NCBI GenBank assembly: GCA_914767715.1
Contig: OU612065.1
Span: forward strand, 35,774,001 to 35,838,000
Direction of reading: 5' to 3'
Length of the DNA: 64,000 bases
Source: Membranipora membranacea
Lineage: Eukaryota; Bryozoa; Gymnolaemata; Cheilostomatida; Membraniporidae
Position 1 is the first letter of the stretch; every line of letters starts with the position of its first letter. The notes below the pieces were generated by a model, which was given only the letters and a program-made list of their open reading frames with translations, was not told where the DNA came from and did no database searches. Below are positions 14,701 to 24,229 of the stretch, in pieces. Position numbers and translations under genes: made by a program.

Positions 14701-15593
14701 AACCAATCAAAATCCTAACACAAACTTTCTTTTTTCATTTCCGGTTTGTCCACATCGACAGTGATAACAACAATAATTGCTGAGTGTTCATTTTCTAAGT
14801 CATACTTGCTCATCAAACAGGTAGGTAAAGCCAACTCATCAATAACTTTTATGTAATCTATTCAAGGAGGTCATTTTTATCCTACCAGCTAGCAAGAAAG
14901 TTGAGTCAGTTGATAAGACCAATGAATGAACTTCCCCTGGAGAGGGAGTTGAATGAATGATTTATTTTAATTAAAGATAGATGGGCAGCACTGAGCATTA
15001 TTATTCAATTTATATGTATAGATAGATTATTATTTATTATTGTTATCATTTTTTATTATAATAATGGTGTAAATTGTTAATACTATAGTTCAGTTAAATG
15101 TTATTATTTTGCTTCCTATCTTGCTAACTTGGTTGTCTGGTTATACCTATCTATACATTCATACATACATCATAGACCTACTCATAATTAATAAATAGTA
15201 GGCCTAGCCCTTGTAGTAGTCATACGACACTCTCTGACAAAACTCAAAAACCAAGGCGCACCTTCTTGCTTTGTCTTGAAGTGTATGCAATGATTCCCTT
15301 ACATGAGATAGTAGAGCTTTAAACTTTTCTATGACGATCCGGTGCAGCTCATTATTATCAGAATTCTGGTTGTTCAATATTACTTGGACTTGAATACGAC
15401 AAAGTACGTGTTTGCAAACCCTGTTGTAGGTCTGCCTAGGCCTACATATTATACATGTATATGAAATCTTTCACTACCTTATAACTTACCTGTAAAACCA
15501 TCCCAATTGCTTGCGTCGGTCCTTGGCCTGACTGCTCTTTTGGCCACTACCTCTCTAGTTTGATCGTTATCAATCTTCTTTTTCAGAAATAAA
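11727..15593. other. Intergenic region between integrin and Sec61 gamma
   Basis: The flanking genes are divergent, so this interval should hold both promoters and 5' UTR exons. I see no coding exon: open frames are short, lack family motifs and are not flanked by convincing splice pairs. A short hairpin is present (TAGCCTGTCA at 14373-14382 with its complement at 14418-14427). The sequence near 14740-14830, with an ETS-like TTCCGG and a downstream GTAGGTAAAG donor-like site, is a possible untranslated first exon of Sec61 gamma; this is only a guess. Confidence 0.4.
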
Positions 15594-16432
<839 letters not shown>

Positions 16433-16651
16433 GCCAACAGACAAATTTCCAGCATTAACAGATATTCCATCACTCTACTTCATATTGTTCACCGCAGGCC
16501 TCATATCTACCTACAATGTATATTACCTATAATATATTTGCTGCCACGTGATGAGTAATGCTAGTCTGGAATAATATATTATGTGAGCTTGGGCTACTAG
16601 CTGTACAGAGTTTAGTAATTTTTTGCGTTAAAATATACACTTACTGAGAAT

Positions 16652-16657
16652 AATAAA
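16652..16657 (+). terminator. Polyadenylation signal of Sec61 gamma
   Basis: A canonical AATAAA lies about 220 bases after the stop codon in the sense orientation of the gene. It is the first such hexamer I found downstream. Confidence 0.6.
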
Positions 16658-17529
16658 AGTCATGGAGACCATCTACATGTATTTATTTAAAGTGTAGTTT
16701 TGCAAGCTGAGAATTTGTAATTACTTTTCCGTTGCGTAGAAGACTACTCCTAATCTAGGACGTATATGGTGTGATTTTGCTAAAAACATACATTATTTGT
16801 AAGAAAATGACCGAGAAGAGCAATAGGCTTAATTATTGTGTGCACATCATACTAATCTTATACAGGAAGTGTTCCCTTCTATAAAACAGTATAGTATAGC
16901 TGTATATTCTAAGCCAATGATAGATAATCCAAGGAGTTGCTCACCCACAAACAAGGGATACATAACTTGACATTTTACAACAGTGAAACTATTTAGCACT
17001 TATAAGAATATACTGTGTCTGTGCTGAGCACATGATCAAACATGCACACGCTCACATGTTCACCATATCTAGTAAGTCCATGATCAATTAACCATCTTCG
17101 AGTGATTTTTGATAACAACTTTAGACCGTTGAATGCTAAAACTGAAAAATGTACCTATAGCTTTTTTACTTTTGATACGAACTATTTGAACGAGGAAATA
17201 CCCTGCAGCCTTTTTAATTCTGAATATTGTCGGCATTGTAATATTTCATATTATAAACATTACATTATTTGCCATGTGAGCTTTCATATGGCCTGGCCAA
17301 TGCTATTTCATCCTGAGTTGAAAAGCAATTTGTCACTATCGACTCGAGATAACCTGAACTTTGTCTACCAAATTCGAAATATTTTGCAATTTACAAAATT
17401 ATTAAAGATTTTCACTCATTGATGGAACTATATATATTCTTAGTGAAAATGATTTGCTAATTTGATAATTTGCTTTAAAAAGCATTGCTTATGCTACTCG
17501 AAAAAGCATATATATATTGAGGAATGCGA
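16658..17529. other. Intergenic, no gene supported
   Basis: AT-rich sequence between the Sec61 gamma 3' end and the receptor pseudogene fragment. A 106-codon open frame at 17102-17422 has no recognisable domain, signal or splice context and is treated as chance. Confidence 0.4.
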
Positions 17530-17665
17530 TAATCTAAAAATAGCATTGACAGTCACAAATAATATATCGGAAGTATTCTATCCCAAACTAACTGTTAACT
17601 GCTTCCACTCTGTCGCAATGTCCTCTCTGATCCTCTATCCTCTGGATTTTCTAAGCGACTCAAAT
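17530..17665 (-). pseudogene. Relic of a third Cys-loop receptor copy (3' end)
   Basis: On the minus strand this segment is clearly similar to the final ~140 coding bases of the two neighbouring receptor genes. It has the same cue words in the same order: CGCTTAGAAAATC, then AGAGAGGACATTG, GACAGAGTGGAAGCAGTTA, GATAGAATACTTC and TTATTTGTGACTGTCAATG. These encode the end of the cytoplasmic MA helix and the start of the fourth membrane segment in the intact genes. Here a deletion and several indels shift the frame and stops appear, so it cannot code. It lies about 830 bases beyond the stop of the minus-strand receptor, in the same orientation, directly next to the end of the inverted-duplication arm. 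No further 5' part of the copy was recognised. Confidence 0.85.
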
Positions 17666-17845
17666 AATCAACTACGTGCCAACTGCTATTGAGGGATATG
17701 CCTGTAGTCGTCTTGGCTGGTTGAATGGAGTCCTTCTGCAGATTGAATTAAGACCCCGCCACGCTATCAGACAAAAATTAACCATAGGTGAATTCACTGG
17801 TAAGGAGGGAAATCGCGAGCTTGCGCATAAAAAAGTAAATATAGT

Positions 17846-17851
17846 TTTATT
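17846..17851 (-). terminator. Polyadenylation signal of receptor copy A
   Basis: AATAAA on the minus strand, about 650 bases after the stop, within a block (ATTTACTAATAAAACT) that is preserved at the mirror position after copy B. The preservation supports function in both genes. Confidence 0.65.
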
Positions 17852-18497
17852 AGTAAATATCATTGACAAAAAGAAATTATCTCACACCTGGGAATGTAAT
17901 ATTTTTGCTGCAATCTTAATAATATGAAAATCCAACGAACACCACAGAGGGAGAGCGAGTTAACTGGATAATCAGAGTACCGGCAGCCACGGGAAGTTAT
18001 CGGGAGTGAGTTGAAGGACATCAAAAGTATATTCACAAGGCTGTGATGGAAATGTCACCATCAGAAGGAAGTAAAATATATGAAACAATTAATATGAAAA
18101 ATATCTGGAGAAGCAACACGAGACCATCTAAATCATATAATATAATTACTGCAAGCCCTTGCCTACAGCAATGTACAAGGACAAAAAATTACCACGCAAA
18201 TGTGTTCATAAGAGTAACATAAATCAAATATATATTACTTCATTGGGTCCCAGCAGTCAAAGGAATGGATGCAGCTTCTAGTCTAGTGTATCATATTTTA
18301 TGGTGTCACCTGTTAGTGTTACTGTTACCATTACAAATATAACATCGCGATGTGAGGATATTGTGGCTAGATGGCGAGACAGATATCAAGATAATTCAAT
18401 TCCACATCATTATATTCTTAGCAATAGTCATCGTCTTAGTATTTCTGCAGATATGCCCATGCAGTTTCACATTGGTCTCAACTTTGCTAAATTTAGC

Positions 18498-19907
18498 TCA
18501 TTTGTTAAAAGTAACGTGGTATTGTTGATCGGGTTCATTTGTCACATTAAGGATTGTCGATAATGTAAAAATAACATTAACAATCACAAATAATACCAGA
18601 AGTATTCTATCCACGACCATTGCTAACTGCTTCCACTCTGTCACAATGTCCTCTCTCCTCTCCTTCTCAAAAACTAGATTTTCTAAGCGTTTTATGGATT
18701 GATAAATCAATGTGATATCAGCATTTCTCCCTGAACTGGATTTTGTTGCAACTTCTTGCTCATTGCAAGCCGCGGTTTTGGCTTTCAGTTCTGCTATATC
18801 CTCGTGAATTGGTCCCATGATTGTTGAAGTTGGTTTCTCTGTGAAAGACGAGTTCATGCAAAATAGTGTTGCAATTCTTCCTAAAACAAGCCTCCGTACC
18901 CAGTACGGAACAGGTTTAGTGTTGTATGTAGCATTATGGAAGGCGCTCAAACTTAAAACTGAGAGACCTGAAGAAATAGTCACTATCAGGATGATGCCGA
19001 AGAAATAAACGCCGACCAGCGGTACTTCTGCCGTAGGAGGTAACTGATCGCTGATTATCAGTAGAAACACAGTCAGCGACAGCAATACTGTTATACCAAG
19101 ACCGAGTTTCTCACCAGAGTCAGGAGGAATTAAAAAGCTCAGCGCTGCCATAAGTGATATTAAAGTACATGGCAAGATCAAATTGAAAAGATAGAATAAC
19201 GGTCTTCTTTTAAAGACAACATGGTAATTGACGATTGCAATTGGGTCATATCCTTTGCAATAATTCGCTAGTTCTTTAAAAGCTTTGAGTCCATTGTCTG
19301 GTAGCAGGAACCCGCCATTCTCGGTGTAATAAGTGGTATTAAATAAAAGACTGCTTGTGAGTTTGAGTTCTTTATCACAAAAGGAATGCGATGAAAAACT
19401 CAGTGTGCAGTTCTGGATATCAAAGGGAAAGAACTTCAGATTCATGGAGCAAGAGCTGACGAGAATTATTCTGTAGACTTGTGCGACGAGTCCAGTGGAG
19501 TAAACTCTAACGGAATTAAAGGCTTCATTTTTCTTGTTCAAAATTTGATTAACATCATTCTGAAGCCATATATCTGGTAACCATACGTCACTCTCCGGCA
19601 GCACAAGCAACTCAATGCCATCATATTGCGTCGGATCCCATTGAAGCTCCTCATCTATCCAATGCTGAATTACATAGTAGGCTCCAGTTAGAATTTGATT
19701 TTTCTCATCGACATCAATTATTTGCTCTATGAGCAAATCAAACTGTACATGAAAGGAGTCGTTAGATGAGCTTCGTGGCATTGTTCTTCTGTCGTAGTCT
19801 TTGAGTAAGTTTTCGATAAGCTGTTTCTCAGTTGTTCTTGTTGCTTCGGTAATGGCCAGCTGAAAGCTAGCCATGGCTATCACTAAGAGAAAAATGACAC
19901 GTACCAT
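18498..19907 (-). CDS. Nicotinic-type Cys-loop receptor subunit, intronless (copy A)
   Basis: Ligand-gated ion-channel subunit of 469 residues in one uninterrupted frame. Signal peptide 1-20; extracellular domain with the loop-D-like WIDEELQWDPTQY (about 83-95) and WLPDIWLQND (about 109-118); canonical Cys-loop C153 to C167 with 13 residues between and FPFD inside; TM1 about 235-257; TM2 in GEKLGLGITVLLSLTVFLLI, where Glu at the cytoplasmic mouth suggests a cation channel; TM3 about 296-318; a short cytoplasmic loop; an MA helix and TM4 near the end. The loop B tryptophan (SWTYD in typical nicotinic subunits) is replaced by HSF, and loop C has one cysteine rather than a vicinal pair, so it is not an alpha-type subunit by the usual rule. 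Ligand unknown. TATATAA on the minus strand at 19965-19971 is a good TATA box. Divergent from copy B. Confidence 0.93.
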   Translation of the reverse strand: MVRVIFLLVIAMASFQLAITEATRTTEKQLIENLLKDYDRRTMPRSSSNDSFHVQFDLLIEQIIDVDEKNQILTGAYYVIQHWIDEELQWDPTQYDGIELLVLPESDVWLPDIWLQNDVNQILNKKNEAFNSVRVYSTGLVAQVYRIILVSSCSMNLKFFPFDIQNCTLSFSSHSFCDKELKLTSSLLFNTTYYTENGGFLLPDNGLKAFKELANYCKGYDPIAIVNYHVVFKRRPLFYLFNLILPCTLISLMAALSFLIPPDSGEKLGLGITVLLSLTVFLLIISDQLPPTAEVPLVGVYFFGIILIVTISSGLSVLSLSAFHNATYNTKPVPYWVRRLVLGRIATLFCMNSSFTEKPTSTIMGPIHEDIAELKAKTAACNEQEVATKSSSGRNADITLIYQSIKRLENLVFEKERREDIVTEWKQLAMVVDRILLVLFVIVNVIFTLSTILNVTNEPDQQYHVTFNK

Positions 19908-21513
19908 TTTCTGTTTTTTGTTGTCTGCGATGGTTTCTACTCTTAACCTTATGCTGCAGACTGATTATATAAAGTTAACACTCAGGTTTAGAAGCTTTTG
20001 TAGACTTGTATAAAGCAGAGACACTTGACAACCTGTATTGAGTTGTTGTTTATTTTATAATAAGCTTTCAAACCGTTTCAAGATCAATCATGACAATTTT
20101 CAGAAAGTTGTAATTCAAGCACCATCATCAAGGATATCGAGGTGGATGGGGTTTCCTAGGTAACAACAAAATGGCTATCATAGTTATTTCCCCGTCTCCC
20201 CTACTCATGTCATGCTAGATTGGAGATTTAACCAGAATATTGAGTGACTTCCCAAAGCATCTGATCAGGATCACACAATAACACGTTTGCCAGGAAGGAA
20301 GGCAAGACAATGATTACGTAAACCATTATTTACCTACTAAACCATAACAAATATTTAGAAATAGTCAGTTGCTATCGGACAAATTTTGACAAAAAATTGG
20401 CCCTGGTATAAGCGCCCTGCCTTATCATGGTATAGAGTTGTTGATTTTCTGACCCATCACAATCTCATTTCTCTCTATTCAATCATAGTGTTGTAATGTC
20501 ATACCAAACTCCCTGTTTTATCTTGACTTGAAAAGTGGTCTATAACTGGAAAAATCGTTAGCTTTGTGGACATTTGAAATTAAACTGATGTTCATAAATA
20601 ATTAAAATTTTTAATCCTCCCGATAACTCCTTGGCTCTGAGCATCTAGGGCACTTAAACCGGCCTGGGACTGTGATGAGACACAATAGAACAACTGAGCC
20701 ATAAACTCTTGCTATGGTGGAGCTGCTTTCCTTTATTCGTAAATGTATATACTGTATAGTATCAATTAATTTGATGCCTATATCCTAGATTTGGATTCAG
20801 GTTAGTATAGCCTTATCACAGGGCCGCCTTGGTTTATGAAAAAAGGAGATGTGAAGAGGTAAAGCGAACCCTGAACAGAGTCACTTTACATACTATTATA
20901 GTGATAGTGTATAAACCTTAAAAGGCTCTTCAGATGGCAGATCAGAAAACAGATAAAGCTGAACCTAAATCAGATCACTTGAGTAAGAGACAATAGGTTC
21001 AGAAGCAGCTGACTATTTCTGATTATTTGTTGCGGCTCATTAGGTTTGTCACCTTTCTCCTTGACTTGTTTCCTTCCTGACAAACAAATTATTGAGTGAT
21101 CAGATGTTGTGGTCGTTTCAGGCAGGAAATCACTAAATGGTACTGATAAGTATCCAATCTAGTATTTTGCATCGCAGGTCTGATGTCTGGTGTTGGAGAG
21201 ACTAAATTACGATGATCATCATGTTATTACCTAGGCAACCCGCACCCCCCCACCTCAATCCTTATGATGTCATGTACTTGATTGCATGTAACTTGAAACA
21301 GCAAACTTTCTGATAATCCTATGATCGATTTTTGAAACTATCATTAAGCTCCCAGCGTAATACAAAGACTTCTCTATTATTATAAGAGAGATGTTGTGGT
21401 AGTTGAGGGCCTCATTAACACCAGTCTGTAGGACCTGTCTAAGCCTGAGTGTTGTCTTAATATTTTCAGTTAGCAGTAACAGTAAGGTTTAAAAACCATT
21501 ACAGATCACCAAA
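19908..21513. other. Shared upstream region of the divergent receptor pair
   Basis: The 1.6 kb between the two start codons contains both promoters. Its outer parts are mirror copies of each other (blocks near 20160 and 21230, and near 20292 and 21070); the middle 0.7 kb is unpaired. No coding frame or RNA gene is seen. Confidence 0.6.
19965..19971 (-). promoter_or_regulatory. Likely TATA box of receptor copy A
   Basis: TATATAA on the minus strand, about 60 bases before the start codon of the 18498-19907 gene, in a context (CTTTATATAATC) close to the TATA consensus. No equally good TATA box is seen at the matching place before copy B, although the next ~45 bases up to the ATG are similar in both copies. 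Confidence 0.5.
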
Positions 21514-22905
21514 ATGGTGGAAGTAATTTTTCTCCTAGTGATAGCCATGACTAGCTTTCAGCTGGCCATCACTGACACAACAAGAGAAACAGAGAAACAG
21601 CTTATAGACAACTTACTCAAAGACTACGACAGAAGAACAATACCACGACGTTCATCTAACGACACCTTTCATGTTAAGTTTGATTTACTCATAGAGCAAA
21701 TCATTGATGTCGATGAGAAAAATCAAATTCTAACTGGATCCTACTGGTTGATAGAGCAATGGATAGACGAGGAGCTGCAATGGGATCCAACACAATATAG
21801 TGGCATCAAGTCGATTGTATTACCGGAGAATGAGGTATGGATACCAGATATATGGCTTCTCAATGATGTTCATCAAGTTTTGACAAAGAAAAATGAAGCA
21901 TATGATTCTCTGAAAGTCTTCTCTGATGGACTCGTGTTCAAAGTCTACAGACTAGTTCTCATCAGCTCTTGCTCCATGAACCTGAAGTTCTTTCCCTTTG
22001 ATATTCAAAACTGCACGCTTAGTTTCTCATCACAAACCTATTGTGATTCAGAGTTTAAACTAACAAGTAATTCTGTATTTCATACCACTTACTACATTGA
22101 GAATAGTGGATTCGAGCTACTAGAAAATGGACTCAAAGTGTTTGAAGAAAATATAAGTGATTGCAAAGGAGATAACCCAGATGTTACAATGGTCAAATAC
22201 CACGTTGTCTTTAAAAGAAGACCGTTATTCTACCTTTTTAATTTGGTCCTACCTTGTACCCTAATATCACTTATAGCAGCGTTGAGCTTTCTAATTCCTC
22301 CTGACTCTGGTGAGAAACTTGGTCTTGGTATAACAGTTCTGCTGTCGCTGACTGTGTTTCTGCTGATACTCAGCGATCAGATGCCCCCTACAGCAGAGTT
22401 ACCGCTGATCGGTGTTTATTTCTTCGGTATCATCATGATAGTGACTGTTTCTTCGGGTCTCTCAGTTTTCAGTTTGAGCGCCTACCATAATGCTGAATAT
22501 AACACAAAACCTGTTCCATACTGGGTACGGAGACTGGTTTTTGGAAGAATTGCAAAATTATTTTGCATGAATTCGTCTTTCATAAAGAAATCAACTTCAA
22601 AAATCATGGGAGAAAATCACAAGGACATAATAGACTTGAAAACCAAACCTGTGGCTGGTAAGGAAGAGGAAGACACAACGAAAGTCAGTTCAGGGGGAAA
22701 CGCTGATATCACATTGATTTATCAATCGATAAGGCGCTTAGAAAATCTAGTTTTTGAGAAGGAGAAGAGAGAGGACATTGTGACAGAGTGGAAGCAGTTA
22801 GCAATGGTCGTGGATAGAATACTTCTGGTATTATTTGTGACTCTCAATGTTATTTTTACATTATGGATAATTCTTAATGCGGCAAGTGAACCTGATCAAC
22901 AATAG
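21514..22905 (+). CDS. Nicotinic-type Cys-loop receptor subunit, intronless (copy B)
   Basis: A 463-residue paralogue of copy A, similar along its whole length and also without introns. Signal peptide (ends near AITDT); WIDEELQWDPTQY; WIPDIWLLND; Cys-loop with 13 residues between cysteines (CSMNLKFFPFDIQNC); TM1 after FKRRPLFYLFNLVLPC; TM2 GEKLGLGITVLLSLTVFLLI identical to copy A; TM3; a short cytoplasmic loop; MA helix and TM4. As in copy A, the loop B tryptophan is missing (QTY) and loop C has a single cysteine (SDCKGDN). Both copies also share an extra cysteine ten residues after the Cys-loop (CDSE here, CDKE in A). A and B differ most in loop C, in the extracellular stretch around residues 120-140 and in the cytoplasmic loop, as expected of paralogues with separate roles. 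It may form homomers or pair with copy A; neither can be decided here. Confidence 0.93.
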   Translation: MVEVIFLLVIAMTSFQLAITDTTRETEKQLIDNLLKDYDRRTIPRRSSNDTFHVKFDLLIEQIIDVDEKNQILTGSYWLIEQWIDEELQWDPTQYSGIKSIVLPENEVWIPDIWLLNDVHQVLTKKNEAYDSLKVFSDGLVFKVYRLVLISSCSMNLKFFPFDIQNCTLSFSSQTYCDSEFKLTSNSVFHTTYYIENSGFELLENGLKVFEENISDCKGDNPDVTMVKYHVVFKRRPLFYLFNLVLPCTLISLIAALSFLIPPDSGEKLGLGITVLLSLTVFLLILSDQMPPTAELPLIGVYFFGIIMIVTVSSGLSVFSLSAYHNAEYNTKPVPYWVRRLVFGRIAKLFCMNSSFIKKSTSKIMGENHKDIIDLKTKPVAGKEEEDTTKVSSGGNADITLIYQSIRRLENLVFEKEKREDIVTEWKQLAMVVDRILLVLFVTLNVIFTLWIILNAASEPDQQ

Positions 22906-23535
22906 TCTGTTTTGAACAAATGAGTTAAATATAGCAAAGTTTAGTATACCATGCGAAACTGCATTATCTGCAGAAAAACTGTTAAATTTATGACAACTGT
23001 TGCTAATATTAAATCGGTGTGTGTGGAATTTAATTATCTTGTCCATGTCATCAAGACATATAATAGCATGTTCCTTACATGGATATAATTATATTTTTTT
23101 AACCGTAAATGATAACATGTGACACATGGCAAATATGTCAGCTCACATTCATATATATTATATATCACATAATGAGTTAAATCAATCATCCAGTTTTGAA
23201 GTATTGTGGGTCAGTAAGGTCAATATTAATCATTCAGATTACTATTTTAGTCTATTACATATTACTGTAAAAATGTTGTGTCATTTTTATTGCTGTTAGC
23301 ATGGGCTTGCTGAAACATGGGCTTGCTGTAATTTTACTTGATTCCGTTCTGGCAGACGTTTTCTCATAATATATTCCAAAATGTTACTTACTTGCTGTTG
23401 GTTGCATTCCCATTCAGCCTTAGACCTGTGAATAAACACAATTAATTGGATTATGACTAGATTAGTATGATGCAACCAACATATTTCGTTCACAAACTAG
23501 ATCGAGCTAATAAATACTTTTCAGTGACATTTACT

Positions 23536-23541
23536 AATAAA
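23536..23541 (+). terminator. Polyadenylation signal of receptor copy B
   Basis: AATAAA about 630 bases after the stop, inside the ATTTACTAATAAAACT block shared with copy A at the mirror position. Confidence 0.65.
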
Positions 23542-23952
23542 ACTTAATATTAACTTAATATTTAATGATATTACAGGATTAACCTTCTTAGCAGAAAATT
23601 AACCTTTAGTGGGTTTTCATATTGTTGTGTGGTGAGGTCTTATTCAATCTGCAATTTACAAACTCAATACGAATACGTATCCCGTTATAGCATATCCGTT
23701 ATAGCAGTTGGCACATAGTTGATTATTTGCGGCAGCTTGACTTGTAATACAATGAAAAATACAATATAGGCAACTATTATGCACTGAACTTTTACAAAAA
23801 ATCTACAAATACAACAGTAATGACACGTGGTTAATAAGTGTTTGCCGTTTTGTTATGATATAGCACCATAGGTAATCCAAGTTTCATCTTTGCATGGGCA
23901 CGTACGCAAAAAAAAAAGCTAATGATTCGGACTAAAAACATCAAAATGACGC

Positions 23953-23958
23953 TTTATT
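23953..23958 (-). terminator. Polyadenylation signal of the ELKS/ERC gene
   Basis: AATAAA on the minus strand about 270 bases after the proposed stop at 24230. The receptor copy B transcript converges on it from the other side, leaving roughly 400 bases between the two gene ends. Confidence 0.55.
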
Positions 23959-24229
23959 TCAATACCAATTCGCCAAAGCAGATTGGGCAGCAAAAATATG
24001 TCCAAATCTAACTACTCAAAATTGTTAAATCTAAGAATACAGGGTATCAAAGCCGAGGCCCATCACAAATTACTTGGCTTCATAATTCATATCAATATAA
24101 AGGCAGGTCGGGATATGTACAGAAAGGATCAGTAAACCCTTAAAACTTTATGCAAAAATAACAGGCTAGATTACAGAAATCAAGTCAAACAATATGTAAA
24201 AGATTATGCGATAATGTGATTCCTAAGTA

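Larger units (their letters stand above)
17662..20330 (-). repeat. Left arm of inverted gene duplication
   Basis: This arm holds the minus-strand receptor gene plus flanks that match the right arm (about 21060-23730) in inverted orientation. Matching non-coding landmarks outside the genes: a CAAATAATCAACTACGTGCC block (17662) against its complement near 23712; a GCAGATTGAATTAAGACC block (about 17735) against about 23650; the ACTAATAAAACT polyadenylation block (17846) against 23534; a TTACCTAGG-containing upstream block (about 20160) against about 21230; and a CAGGAAGGAA block (about 20292) against about 21070. Each pair is symmetric about one axis near 20.69 kb. Confidence 0.85.
21060..23730 (+). 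repeat. Right arm of inverted gene duplication
   Basis: Mirror image of the 17662-20330 arm, holding the plus-strand receptor. The matched blocks run from the CAGGAAGGAAACAAG complement near 21070, through the TTACCTAGG block near 21230 and the whole coding region, to the polyadenylation block at 23536 and the GTTGATTATTTG block near 23712. The centre (about 20331-21060) shows no pairing that I can see. Confidence 0.85.

Noticed and set aside
17102-17422. 106-codon plus-strand frame between Sec61 gamma and the receptor relic
   Set aside because: No signal peptide, domain, splice partner or similarity to neighbours; it is long enough to arise by chance in AT-rich DNA on this scale.
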